NCBI GenBank assembly: GCA_914767715.1
Contig: OU612065.1
Coordinates: 12,772,001-12,836,000, forward strand
DNA length: 64,000 bases
Direction: 5' to 3'
Source of the DNA: Membranipora membranacea
Lineage: Eukaryota; Bryozoa; Gymnolaemata; Cheilostomatida; Membraniporidae
Part shown: positions 1 to 23,300 of the stretch, in pieces
Numbering within the stretch: position 1 is the stretch's first letter
How the letters are laid out: each line of letters begins with the position of its first letter
The notes under the pieces: model-generated
Database searches by the model: none
Told to the model about the DNA's origin: nothing
The model's input: the letters and a program-made list of their open reading frames with translations, nothing else
Program-made: the position numbers and the translations under genes

Positions 1-373
1 ATAACGTAATATTAACCTTGGCAATCTGAGCTTTGGGACTGAAATCATCAATATCTACAGGAATAACCTCACTTTAAATCCTCTCGAGTGTTGCACCGAA
101 CAGGAAGACGATTTTCAACTATTGAAGATATGCTTTTGATATGCCAAGGAAATGTGCTAGGTGATCAGAAGATCTGCAGATTTGATAAACAATGTTGTAA
201 AAATGTGCAACTTCCTCACAAACAGTTGAGATGGCGGCCACTTTTGAAGTTTCAAGCCTAAGGTCGATTAAAAAAATATAATGATTGCGGGAAAAATTTC
301 AACAGTATAAATAGCACCACTGAAAGATTTAGTGTATGTGAGATGATGATGATACTGTCTTGGAATTAGTCTT

Positions 374-655
374 GAGGAGCACAAAACCAACGAAAGTATA
401 AGGCAGGAAGCGAATGCCATGAGTGTGTTAGACTTGATGAGAAGAAGAAGATTGCGGTGGTTTGGGCATGTGCGCAGAAGAGAGGAAGATGATGACATTA
501 GAAGAGTACATGAGATGAGAGTGGAAGGAAAGAGAAATCGGGGACGCCCAAAGCATAGATGGAAGGATACTATCAGGAAGGATCTCCAATCCTGTTCCCT
601 CAGTGAAGAGGATGCTCAGGACAGGATTAGATGGAGGATAGGCAAGGATAAATAG
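374..655 (+). mobile_element. 5'-truncated non-LTR retrotransposon (LINE) C-terminal fragment
   Basis: The open frame encodes a basic C-terminal tail with the signature LRWFGHVRRREEDD, then NRGRPKHRWKD and EEDAQDRIRWR. This W-GH-R / RGRP..RW / DA.DR..WR pattern is typical of the extreme C-terminus of non-LTR retrotransposon reverse transcriptases in animal genomes. Reading upstream of the first Met, the frame stays open to about 374, where stops begin, so only the last roughly 90 codons are preserved. Nothing recognisable as polymerase core lies upstream, which is the usual 5' truncation. The tail ends at a TAA and no clear poly-A or target duplication was found. It is a dead copy; the exact LINE clade cannot be named from this piece. 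Confidence 0.75.
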
Positions 656-2596
656 CACCTCTTCATATTCTGAATTGAATGTTTAGAAAAATAATTAACA
701 TATTTGTATTATGTAAAATATAATATATATGGGAAATATTAAGGGACTCAAAAATGCAATATTTCAAACTGAAGCTCATACTGCAAGTCCAAGTTTTTGA
801 TATTGTATATCAAATTGTAGATCTGCTTGGGATCAACAGGGAGGGTGAGAGAATGCAGAATGTTTTAATAATGAGTCGTCTTGTGTTCCAAGAGGTGTAG
901 ACAACTTGTTATAATCATGGACTTCGACAAATCTGATTTGAAAAATGCTTACTGGCTTAGAGGGCGAGATTGGAAATCAGATCGGTATGCTGTTTTCATC
1001 CTTCACCTAAGGCTCTCACCATAATATATGACCAAGAGCATAAGTGGGCAAAAACAATAACCAGAATAAACAACTTATGCCTCCCCCTGCCAGGCTCTTC
1101 TAAATTTTTTAGCTAACAAGAGGGAAAAAATGTCTACTTTAGATGGGTCAATATAAGCTAGAGCTTGGTTTGTCCAGGGTGACATCAGGTTAGCTAGCGC
1201 CAATTCCATGCTCAAATGCTACCCGGGTTGCTAGAAACTTAACCAGATTACTTTTGAAATCCAAGTCTCAACTTTGCAGAGATTAGCTCATCTGTAATGC
1301 GTCATGTGAATGTGAATCTTTGGATCAGTGGTAAAATACATAGCATAGCTATATGTGGGGGGGGGGGGGGCTATTCAAGATACAACTACGGACCTTAGCC
1401 ATCGACCTTAAGGACGCCAGGATCATTCAGTAGACTTACGCTGCCATGAGCCTCAAATAACATCTATTTTGTCATAAGAGCAACTCAGCAGACCGAGACA
1501 GAACTTGTGATTTTAGCCAACATTTTAGATCATATGAGCTGCAGCAAATATGAAGCGGGTGAAAATTGTACCAGTTCTTTTTTATTATTAAACTTGAGAA
1601 ATAAAAACACAACATGAACCACTCCACGTAACCAACCGGGAGATAGCTTATCCTATTTAGGCACTAAAACAGTATACACAAAAATCACTGCACACAGCAC
1701 TGGTTTAAGTTATACAGATTTTAAAGAGCACCATAGGAATGAAAAAAGTATGCTAATACTGTGTAAAATGATATAGATATCTGTTATTTGCTAAACCGGG
1801 AAACAATTGTACATTGGCAGATCTGGAACAAATCATGGCAAGCACATTATGACGGTCATGCACAGCTAAGTCTTGATGTATGGATAGAAAATGCTGAATT
1901 TTGAGGTAATTTTCTTTGGGACGACAGCCTACTGACTAGATACAAACGAGATTGCATTTTCTAATATTTGCACTATTTACATTTTTTGAGTATTTCACAT
2001 GATAGTACAATTCTATACATACTGCTACAGGAGCCATCACCTTATCTGGTGCAGGTTCTTATGGAAGGAAGGGGGGGGGGGGGGAGGAGGCCTGTGTAAA
2101 CTATCAACTGTTCTCCAAACAAGTGACGGTTTTAAGCCCCCAAAAAATTTGGATTTCCTGACAGAAAACTTGAAAACTTAAATACTGGAATATGGATGTT
2201 AGCCTTGTCTTGTGCATTTCACCTTTGACAAAATACTGTGGATTACTACAAGCACTCTTTGTTACAAGGTGCTCAAGCACCAAAACACCTGGGACAGATG
2301 ATCCATGTCACCGGGCAAAATTCAGCCTAACCTTCCCACATCAAACGTGCCTATTGCAATCATAGAGATCATGAGTGTACTTGCCTTAACAATGTTCTGT
2401 TGGCCGAATATGCAAAGCTTCCTAACAAAACAGGGCAACAAGTACTGATGAAAAAAAAATATGTCAGGTCTTCTGAACTTGAATGAGTGTAAGTTATAAC
2501 TACTATATGGATTTTATGTACAAGTTAATGGTCACAATAATGTAACCTTGGTCCTTTGAAGGTGGATACACGAGATTCTCCTGCCATACAGTCCTT
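656..2596. other. vasa 3' flank / probable 3'UTR, no other gene
   Basis: No coding exon is recognisable here. It holds two uninterrupted G14 tracts (1357-1370 and 2071-2084). A minus-strand AATAAA (TTTATT at 1581-1586) lies about 1 kb downstream of the vasa stop and could end the vasa transcript. That would make 1581-2596 its 3'UTR, which is an inference from the signal alone. Confidence 0.3.
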
Positions 2597-13412
<10,816 letters not shown>

Positions 13413-14830
13413 AATGATGTGAGCACTTGAAATGAGCAGATAACTGGAAAGACCACAGCGTAAGTAACCAATTTACCACCACTCCCCTATGACTGTCAAC
13501 TGCTTCTGCCTGAAGATAAAATTCATATATTATATACATTGATATGATACTATTGTAATTGTGATACTGATAGAGATACTAACAACATATGGGAACTGAA
13601 CACTATACCTTTTATTAACGATATCGAACACTCAAGAACATTTTAGAGTAAAATAAACGCCAACGGTGTGTTATTGATCAAGATTTTTTTAACTACAGGG
13701 GTTACAGCAATCTGCTGTTCTTTCTGTATCAGTGGGTGTTTGGTAGTTCTCCTTTACAGGGGTTGAACTACCACCCTTTGTTTCAGGTTGTGCACTGGGT
13801 TTTGTGCTTTGCATGAATAGATTTGAGTAGTTGACTTGTTTGGCTCTTGACTTCACCCATACCCGGCCAGGGACTTTATATATGCATGAAATTTTCCTTT
13901 ATCAATAAACACCTCCTTCCAAATGAAACAGACCCTACACCAGGTATAATAATTTGGTCAATCAACAATTGTCATTTCTGAATTCAGACTTATTTATAGT
14001 CGACTCGATCGAATCATGGAGGAATAGAACCAAAAAAGTAGATAAAGAAAGAAAAGGAGTATTGATATGCACATAAAAGAAAGATTTTGTTCCCAATAGT
14101 AAGCAGGTTTCATGTTAGTTCTTACCTTTATGTGAGTTTTCACCAACAAAAAGTTAGAAAACAGTATGAATTGGTAATTAATGGAGCCACAGCCTTCTTG
14201 TTGATCACTTTCTCATTTGTCCACTGATGCTCTCCCTTTCAGCACCAAGTGATCCCGCATGGTAACCAGTTGACTTCTTGGAAACCATCCTCAATTAAAA
14301 ATATGTTATCACTATTCAATTATACTCATATCATCATTCAGTAAAGGTCTTTTAATGACTGGGAATAATGCATATCATGATATCATATGATATTTCTTTC
14401 ATTTTCGATGAATTATACTCCTATCTTAATCAATTACACCATTGCGGATGAATTATTATTTCCCGCAATTGGATTTTATGTATGTCTGGCTTTCTGACTA
14501 GATATGACGAGCACCGTGAGACAAGCACCTGCAGCATGATCACGTGATTGGCTAATCCTTTGAATATTATAATACAAACTAGCATTGGCCTGGGCAGGCA
14601 TGCGCCCCAGACAGCCTGCCCAGGCTAGACTAGCATTGCAGTGCCTGAAAAAAAGCCATGTCTGAGATTGTCTGGTCTTGAGAGAAGACAACCATTAATA
14701 AACTCTGTATAGATAATGTATGATAAATAACAAACTGTTAAAAATGAGTTGGTTGGGAGCGGCGGGAACTGAGTACCCACAAAGAAATATAGAGGAGGAA
14801 CTCTAAGAAAACAGTTCCCCCTGGATCTGT
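13413..14830. other. vasa 5' region and unannotated intergenic DNA
   Basis: The vasa leader and promoter must start here, but no TATA box or first-exon boundary could be assigned. A 38-bp hairpin (14588-14625) is flanked by the 10-bp direct repeat ACTAGCATTG (14578-14587 and 14629-14638). No gene is recognisable. Confidence 0.4.
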
Positions 14831-14840
14831 AGCAAAAACT

Positions 14841-15165
14841 GTGGGAAAGTGGTTCGTTCGTCTTGAACAGATATCGATCATATCATCGATGAGTGAGTCA
14901 TCAATTAATTTTTACAGATCTGTATTCCTGCATAATTGTTATTTTGAGTATGATATGGTTATTGAAAAAAAATTTGAAGCTTCCCATGTAAGATGCTGGA
15001 GAGCCTCATCAAATAATATGTTACATACACCAATGGACCAATACCAATTTGCATGTAGTACGAACCACTCAACTCAAGATGCAGTTATGTGCCTCACAAC
15101 AACCATAACAACGTATCAACACCAAACCTGTTTGGGAAGCTTTAGGAATCAATCAAACTAAAATT
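14841..15165 (+). mobile_element. Decayed LINE reverse transcriptase scrap
   Basis: Within an open frame the stretch QFACSTNHSTQDAVMCL resembles the LINE reverse-transcriptase motif QFAYRPNRST-DA that precedes the polymerase core. The rest of the frame is not recognisable. It is a separate copy from the next fragment, since that one begins again at an earlier motif. Confidence 0.45.
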
Positions 15166-15299
15166 ACTCCTATGGTCAATGTTGGTGATTTATCCCCTGA
15201 ACAGACATTTTACATCAAATTGAAAATCCATAACTAAAGACATCCCGATTCCCATGAATATGACATTATTAAACTTTTTCTCAATTGACATGCTCTACT

Positions 15300-16040
15300 C
15301 CAGAAATTTGTTTTAAATATCTAAAAACCATTTCTGACATCAAGGCAGCTGGTCACGATGGTTATGCAGAAAACATAGAGAATTTGTTTCCTTCACAGTT
15401 AAAAACCGCTAACCATAAGGGTTGAGATATCAAAGATCCATCTAATTATCACCATACATCAATACGAATACTTCCTGTGCTATCTAAGATTTTTGAGAAA
15501 CATGTGAATTCCCAAATGGAAAAATATCTGACCACAAACAAACTTCTTCACAAATTACAATGTGGATTTAGGGAAGGATATTTCTACACAAACTGATTTC
15601 TGACTGTTTATCAGAAAGATCAGATGGTCATTTTGTTGCTGTGATGTTTTTGGATTTCAAAAATGCTTTTGACTACATCGACCATAAAATTCATCTGAGA
15701 AAATTGACAATGTACGGTCTAATGGGCTAACTGCACTCTCTCATAAATCATTCAACAAGGACAAGGTGCAGGAAGCTCAAAATTTCTTCCAATAGAAATT
15801 AGTGTCCCTCAAGGCTCAATTCTGGCACCAAGTTTACGTCTCATATACATCAATAATCTCTTGTCATACACATTACATTCCAAGGCATTCGCCTTCACCG
15901 ATGATACAGTTTTTGTGTCAAAATCTGATAACTTTGATATACTTATGTAATACCGATCTTCACTTGATAGAAAGCTGGTGTAGGAAAAACTCTCACTATA
16001 TGCCTATTTCTTTGTCCCTCCGCTTTTCCTTATTTTTAAA
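15300..16040 (+). mobile_element. Decayed LINE reverse transcriptase, frameshifted
   Basis: Several non-LTR reverse-transcriptase motifs occur in the right order but in different frames and with stops: AAGHDG at about 15345, ILPVLSKIFEKHVN at about 15470, FLDFKNAFDYIDHK at about 15650, SVPQGSILAP at about 15803, and FTDDTVF (a changed FADD box) at about 15890. The order and spacing fit a CR1/Jockey-like element. At least two frameshifts and several stops make it non-functional. Confidence 0.8.
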
Positions 16041-16291
16041 GATGATGTAGATTGACAATAAAAGTATTTATAACCAACTAAATAGCACAACGCCATGACA
16101 TGACGTCATGCCAAACCAATATTTTCAGAATCAGTGTTCGATCAGCTTTCCAACGATTATATTATGTCAAAATAGGACAACGCTGGTATCATAACAGATT
16201 GTCTCTTCCTTTATTTCTCATCAGCCTTCAGAATGAGCCGTTGGGCGGGGGGGGCAAAAGTCTTGGGACCTCTGACTACCTTCAGACTAGA

Positions 16292-16364
16292 GTATATATA
16301 TATATATATATATACATATATATACATATATATACATATATATACATATATATACATATATATA
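16292..16364. repeat. TA-rich microsatellite
   Basis: A (TA)n run passes into about five copies of a 10-bp CATATATATA unit. It sits between two LINE fragments and makes a spurious open frame rich in Tyr and Ile. Confidence 0.9.
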
Positions 16365-16374
16365 ATAACTCTAT

Positions 16375-16530
16375 GAGAATATCTAATCCAATCACTGCAA
16401 CACTACTCCGTCTTAACCAGCTGCCGTCAGGCAGATATCAATCAGTCAAGTTCCGCGTGCAGATCCGTGCCAAATGTTTTAGAGCAGAATGTATCAAATA
16501 CCTAAATAGTGTCTTCCAAAAGTAATAGTA
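16375..16530 (+). mobile_element. LINE C-terminal scrap
   Basis: The frame reads NQLPSGRYQSVKFR, then KCFRAE and a stop. It aligns with the end of the better preserved LINE at 37965-38829 (CPSGRYRTVKYRSSLGRDCF), so it is the C-terminus of a related element. The core is absent. Confidence 0.65.
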
Positions 16531-16739
16531 TTTTTTTTATGGTCTTATCATTTTATTTATTTTTACAGAATCAACAGTTTTAATAATTTTTACAGAGCAC
16601 CCTACAGAGACAGTTTTATTTCTCAGAGATTGAGACCAAATATAAACATACATACAACATACATACACCTTGACTCAAACATTACACATAACATTGGATT
16701 GTAAGCGTCCTCAGTACTCCCAGACAACAAACAATATCC

Positions 16740-17565
16740 AATAATAATTTACTCTCAGCTCGGACACAATCAATACCAACACTGGCATACCACAAGGATC
16801 TGTACTAAGTCCTCTATTGTTCCCATTATATACTGATGGCATTAGATTTAGATGTCAGAACTTTCATGCAGACATACTTATTTGATTGAAATCATTGGTA
16901 ATTCCTCTAATTTAGGTTGTTAGTTTTCAAAAGTAAACAGAATATCTAATCAATGCTCAGATCTGGAACTGCCACGCAAAAGAAATGTTGTTTTCAACTA
17001 AATATGACAAACCCGTAAGTGGCTTATGTCGTAGCCTAAATATTAAATGGGTCAGTTATGTCTTTTTATGAGATTGCTAAATATATTGGTGTAGAGATTG
17101 ATCAGAAATTCAGATTTGAAGCCCACACTCAACATGTTATTCGCAAAGTAAATTGAAGGATGCACATAGTTAAAAACTTTCTGTATCTAAGTACCAAGCC
17201 AGTAGCATGCGTGATTTTTTAAAGTTTTATTGTGTCGCTCGTAATGTACTGTCTTCCAGTCCTCTATCCTGCCATCTTCCAACGGGATGAGAAAAAAGAA
17301 ATATTAAGAGATGCATCCTCACTAGGACTAGAACTGGAATACCATCTGGGCTCCCTAGTTGACACCCATTCAAAGAATCGGACAACACAATTTGATACTG
17401 ATGATTGGCATTTTATACAGGATTACCTTGGAAAATGCCCCTCAGATCAGCTCAGACACCCCCAAATAGCGCACTGCCTGCTTTGTGCGACACATGTGCA
17501 TTTATATCAGCAGTATTATTTTCTAACCCTGGGCATAATTTACATTCCTTCTAATCTGTGATAGC
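16740..17565 (+). mobile_element. Decayed LINE reverse transcriptase, second family member
   Basis: Motifs in order are NTGIPQGSVLSPLLF (about 16775), a degenerate region with YIGVEIDQKFRFEAH around 17075, and a C-terminal open frame 17232-17561 with VMYCLPVLYPAIF and YLGKCPSDQLRHPQ. The layout mirrors the LINE at 37965-38829 (YCLPIIFKSLY, LLSKCPSGRYR), so both derive from the same clade. Frameshifts and stops interrupt it. Confidence 0.75.
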
Positions 17566-17771
17566 TATGACAATTTGGAGGTTGAGAAACAATAATTCTC
17601 AGAGATTGATTGGGTTATTGAAATTGTGGATAATAAATACTGAGGGGCATCCCAAAACTCAACAATATAAATGAGGTGTAGATAATTTTGTTCACTTTGT
17701 TATTTATATGGAAAGAAAACTGCAATGTACCTCTAGTTTCGAACTATCTGATAAGCTATAGGGGACTTAGT

Positions 17772-18158
17772 TATAAGGGGACTTAGTATCGTTTGATTTT
17801 CAATTTTGCGCACTGATGCTAAAAAACAAAATACAACATGTTTTTTGTTTTCTGTTCCAATACAACGAATCAAAATATGAAAATTGAGTCAATTTTGGTT
17901 TTTTGATTTTCTTATTGACAAAAACCGAAATATTGATATGAATCCTATTTTCATATTTCAACTTTGAATCACAAAAAAAAAATTGAAAAATGAATTGATT
18001 TTTGTTTGTCATCAATAAGAAAATCAAAAAACCAAAATTGACTCGATTTTCATATTTTGATTTGTTGTTTTGGAACAGAAAACAAAAAACATGTTGTATT
18101 TTGTTTTTTAGCATCAGTGCGCAAAATTGAAAATCAAACGATACTAAGTCCCCTTATA
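17772..18158. mobile_element. Long foldback element, intergenic
   Basis: A 387-bp inverted repeat starts TATAAGGGGACTTAGTATCG and ends with its reverse complement; homology continues through most of both arms around a spacer near 17960-17990. The ends are TA-flanked, but a true target duplication cannot be separated from the repeat. The 104-codon frame inside it is an artefact of low-complexity palindromic DNA. Confidence 0.8.
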
Positions 18159-18169
18159 TAAAATCATGC

Positions 18170-18700
18170 CTAAAATTCTTGTGTGATCAACTTCACTAGT
18201 TTTTTTTCTCTCATACTGGTCAAGTTGACCTTTTTTAATGAGGGTTTCTGAAAATAATTTGCATTGTCTTGCTGAAGTGAATTACAAGGCTGTTTGCGAA
18301 ACACGATTGCTAAATTTTCCAAAACCTCTGAAGGTGTTATCACAAAATTATGACAGATCGAATTGGTGTCATCAGCAAATAAAATATTTTTGATAGCTGG
18401 TGAAACATAAAAAAGATCATTTATATAAATTAAAAACAGCATTGGCCCTAAAACAGATCCTTGTGGCACTCCCAACATATTGTTTTTCAGTGATGAGTTT
18501 ATGTTATCAGATACAGTCCAATAAGTTGAATCGCTGAATTGTCAAACTTACAAAAACTGTAATTTAGATAAAAGAATATATTGTGGTTGACGCTATCAAG
18601 AGCTTTTGTAAAATCGCAGCAGGAAAATCATCATTTTCCAATTTAAGATCATCGATAATTGATATTAAAATATCTTTTGGACTGATTTCATGAAAACGAA
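18170..18700 (-). mobile_element. Decayed LINE reverse transcriptase on the minus strand
   Basis: The minus frame from 18478 contains GVPQGSVLGPMLFLIYINDL and FADDT, the polymerase motifs that include the catalytic aspartates. Upstream on the same strand, fragments of the preceding motif (FTKALDSVNH-like) appear in shifted frames to about 18700. The strand is opposite to the neighbouring LINE scraps, so it is an independent insertion. Confidence 0.8.
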
Positions 18701-19995
18701 ATAGGGCTATTCAGAGAAAGGATTTTCGATGTTTTTGGTAGTAGAGCGGAGGTTGAGAGCAAAGTCTTCACTGACATTTACAAAAAACTTTCCCAGTTCC
18801 CACAAATTTCCATGGGACCAGAGATTTCATGTTCCCCAAGTTTAACAAATGATTCCTTTTGAGACATATTTTGCGGCTGTTAGACAAACAATGCATTGAA
18901 TATCCTGTGGCTTTTCAGATAAAGCAAGAAGATTGGTCCCTGTCATACAAATTATTATAGCATTACTAGATGACGTTTTAGCTTGGCTGGCACCCCAATC
19001 ATCTGATCATGGATAGGTTGGGACGCGAAAGCTAAGTATTTGTAAATGCGCCGATAGCAAACTCATAATAATCTTACCACGAGCTGACAACACAGAAAAT
19101 ACCCTCAATTTTGATAATGGGGACAATGAGTACTGGAGCAGTACAAAAATGATGCAAGGGCTGTAAAATTTTCACTCTTTTTTTTTAAATAATGTATTTA
19201 ATTTAGTTTTACATTTGAAATTGATTTTAAATCAGTATATGAGTGATTTTTCAGAAGCTTCAGTGATCACACTCACTTCTTCTCTATACATTAACTGAAC
19301 TGACACGATCTAACGCAAACAAACTCACACATCCGGAGCAATGGAGTTTATTGCCTGGAGCTTTGGCAACACTGCCAACTATCCAAAACATTTTTGTTGT
19401 GATTCAACTTTGTATCTAACATTTTGCAATGTGTTGTGTTTCAGGTTTGTTGTAGCCTATGGCTATGGTGAGTTTAGGTTTGTTGTAGCCCATGGCTTTG
19501 GTGAGTTCAGGTTTGCACGTAAATTACTCATTTGTGTGCTTTTTTCCATGAGTACTGCTAATAAAACCCTTTTTTTTTCCTGTATTCAACTGGAGTGTAG
19601 AATACTAAACTCCTTTTTGAAGGGGGCCGCTGGTTCTTGTTCTGGATCGCGAGTTCCAGAGATTCTTCAGGCCCAGGGCAGCTGCAATAACCTGGTTGTT
19701 ATGCATAATTCCAGTATGTGTTGGTTGTCCAGTATTTGAATGAGCCAAACCATCTAGGTCTTGATCCCCTCCCCTCCCTCACAAAGAACAGAATGACAGT
19801 ATCAGCAACCTGCAGCTCATTGTGAGAATTGAATAGCACAGCATCTTGTGTTTTTGGATCCAGTCATAAATTTGATCATACTAGGCCTACTACACCAGGG
19901 TAGGGTGACTCTACTAGAACCTTGAGACACAAAATAGACATATTATAGGAAAAGCCAATAATTACACCAATACCGGATATGAATAAGTACGGAAA
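18701..19995. other. Intergenic DNA with a short 33-bp tandem repeat
   Basis: No gene is recognised. About 2.3 copies of a 33-bp unit start at 19443 (period 33, with a few mismatches), which extends an otherwise unremarkable open frame without support for coding. Confidence 0.5.
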
Positions 19996-20001
19996 TTTAT
20001 T
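19996..20001 (-). terminator. Candidate TPR polyadenylation signal (AATAAA)
   Basis: TTTATT on the plus strand reads AATAAA on the TPR strand, about 300 nt downstream of the TPR stop codon. It is the nearest canonical signal. Confidence 0.5.
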
Positions 20002-20304
20002 ATTAGCAAAACATCAATAGTCGATGCAATGTTTAGCAAATGTAAGCAAGTCATTTAAACATATTTACAAAAAGAATTAAAAAAAAAGGATTTTTTAAGC
20101 ATATTGTTCAGACAGTACGTCAATTTATGTTACAACGCTGTTACGAAAGTTTGGGTTTTAAATGCCTCAGGTAAGGTTTGAATATGTTTAACGTCGATTT
20201 TCGTTTTTTCTTTTGGAGCTGTTAGCATCAGCATGACATAATAAGTAATGCTCGTGGAGACGCCATGTTATTGCACCAGATTCTTATAATGGGATCACCC
20301 ACAA

Positions 20305-23300
20305 TTACTGAGGAGGTTTGTTGAATGTAGGTCTGTTTAGCCGACCACCGCGTCCTCGTCCCCCCCTTCTGGCTGTGTTTGGTCTGGTCTGGCTAGAGCT
20401 GGAAGGCTGGTCGGATTGTGACAGAGGTGCCTCGCCCCACACAATCGGCTCTATATGACGAGTCCGGATAGCTTCATTCGCTTCAGATGATGTCACCTAG
20501 AAATGAAAATCAACAATAATAATGGCGGTTAAATAAAATTTTCAATCGTCATTTTTTTATTTATCAACTTTCTTCACTGATCATGCATATTGAAGGCAAT
20601 ATGCATAATAATACCATGTGGTACATCAAGTGGTCAGGCCTCAGTTTACAGTTTACAGTTAGAGAGGAAAAATAACATTTCACAGTCATGGAAACAAAAA
20701 GTTTTCTGGTCAGGATAATATTCAATAGCAAAGTAGTGATATAGAGATAAATAACACTTAGTCACATTGACGTCAAAACACTAGATCCTGTTCTCACCTC
20801 TTCAGTAGACAGCCTGTTGATGAGATCAGTATCATCTGACTCAGTAGATACTACATTACTCTGCTGCTCCTGGTGCATACTTATAGTGGCAGCCTCTGCT
20901 GCTGTACCGACAGCGCCATCCACCTCATTACTGGCAGCAGATGACATACCAGCCTCTCCAAAATCCTCCATCACCTCGGCTGTATGATAAAAGAGTTACA
21001 CTGAGGATAGCTCACGGGATTATAGCTGCTCCGTTCTCAGGGAACCAAATGAATTTCGAAATTCAACTTTGTCCTAAAGCCTTGCATGTTCATACATGTT
21101 AACGCTCATACAACTGATTCTAATGATATGTGACAGTTTATCTTCATACCTTGTTCAGCTAAAGCTCCAAATTCTGATGAAGGGACCATGGACGATCCGA
21201 ATAAGAACGGCTCAACACTCATGTTAGGTGAGCTAGGGTAGAAAGAAAAATCAGGTGATTCAAGTTCAACAACAAGTTATCAATGCAATAGAATAGTACT
21301 ACAAAATCACTATGCCTTGTCCGTCTGCATTATGTGGTGTAGTATGTGAAGCATGTGTGGCCAACTTCATGAAACTAAGATACTAAGTTGGAGGTGACCA
21401 TCCAGCACTATAAATCTCATGTCTTCAAACGCATCACTACATTATATTTACTGTTTGTAGCTTATGTAGAAGAGACATACCTGACGGCAACGGCAAATCC
21501 GTCATTTCTTATATTTGGTAGTGCTAGAGTTGGAGTACTTGGTACAATACCATCATCATTCTGGTTTGTGTCTATAGATACAGATCCCTGTGACTATAAG
21601 CAGAATGAAGATGCAATCAGTGATCAATGTACATACTTTAGGAGAACACAGTTTTATACATGAAAGTATTCTCTGTATCATACAGCTTAAAATTAAGAAT
21701 GTCGCTAATTAATTGACTTGAAATCTTGATAGTACAGGTCAAAAACCACTACGGTGTCTAAATCATCGTGATGTCTAATTTCACTGAAAGCACCTTTACA
21801 TTGACTTACCTGATAAGTATCAGCAGGACGACTATCAGCTGAACCTGGCTGTGAGCTGGAGACAGACACTAGGTCTACACAATACAAGGAACATACAATT
21901 ATGATTTAAAAAGAATAGTTTATTCAACAGCTGCATAAAATGTTATATAATCTGAAGAATCTGAGGAATCTTAGGCTCATAATAAATTAGATTAGCCCTC
22001 CGCCCACAGGCAATTGTCGAAGCTGAGTGAGAGCCCAAACTAATCAGTATTACACAATGTCAAGTCATCAATGTTTCCATGAGTGGCCTCATTTACAATA
22101 CCAAATGAATTTCAAAGTGTCTTACTTGTAGAAGCAACATCTGGTTGATCGTCTTCAATCATGATAATATCACTATTATCTTCTTCGTAATCATCATCAG
22201 CATCAGCTGGAGTGTCACCAGTCTCATCATAAGATCCCATCTGTAAGAGAAGGAAGCTCTATGATAAGTTACAAATTGAGACTTACCTTTGACACCTTCC
22301 GTTAACAGTATCAGTACACAGCTCTCTTAATCAGCAAGGAATATCGCTTCATTTAACTCAGCCACCCCACGCCACAACGCACACCTGATTGTGTACAACT
22401 AAAAAAATTACTTATAACAGAGTATTCTTTTGATTAGATATGATATTACCTGTTCAGCCTCGGAGCCTTCCTCCTCTTGTTGCTCATAGTTATAATCAGA
22501 TCCTGCCTCGTCCTCCTCCTCCACCTCACCATGACCAGATCCCTCTTCTTCATCCGACTGTAATTTGTATATATCACAAAATCTTATATCAAAGACATCA
22601 GCTGTTGTACCCCCTGAAGCTGTATGGTAATAATCCTATACCATAGACATCAACTATTGAACTACTGGAAGAAAGTGAGAAATTTACGGTTGAGGGATTG
22701 TTCCAAACGATTTGCTCAGTGATATTATTACCATACCTGTGATTGAGGATAGTAGTTATACTCTGCACCCTCCTCACTGCCACTACCGTAAGCATAGCTC
22801 ACATCTCCAACCTCCTCACCATAATCATCATCAATCTGTCAACATAAAAATACAGCAGATTTAGAATCTACTCTTACAAAAAGCTAAATTTTCTGGCTGA
22901 TAATCGAATAAGGGGAGGCGATAGCTGGTGTATATCTGATCATATTCATCTCATTATTTTCAATTAGTTATGCACACTAATTTCATATAACAGACCTGTT
23001 GGTAACTTGGCTGTACGGGCTGATCATCCTCATCGTCACTGGATACTATAATAACAACATCTCTGTCAGCTCCACTGTATGTAGGCTCCTGTTGACGTAC
23101 AGGGCTACTATAACTCTGCTGAGCAGGCTCCACAGATAGGCCATGTACTACAGGCTCAAAATCCTAGAGGAGGAAATCACAAATAGTCAAGTAATTGAGT
23201 TTGTGTATATGCAAACTTGGAATCTTCACATCGTCATATTAGTCAGAGTCTTATATCTTGGGGAAGCAGGAATTCATATTTCATTTGCTCTACGGTATAT

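Noticed and set aside
16085-16110. CRE-like palindrome ATGACGTCAT as a promoter element
   Set aside because: It lies between decayed LINE fragments with no gene nearby; an isolated 10-bp palindrome is expected by chance.
17800-18114. 104-codon minus-strand frame rich in Lys, Asn and Phe
   Set aside because: It lies wholly within a palindromic foldback element; the frame results from low-complexity mirrored AT-rich DNA.
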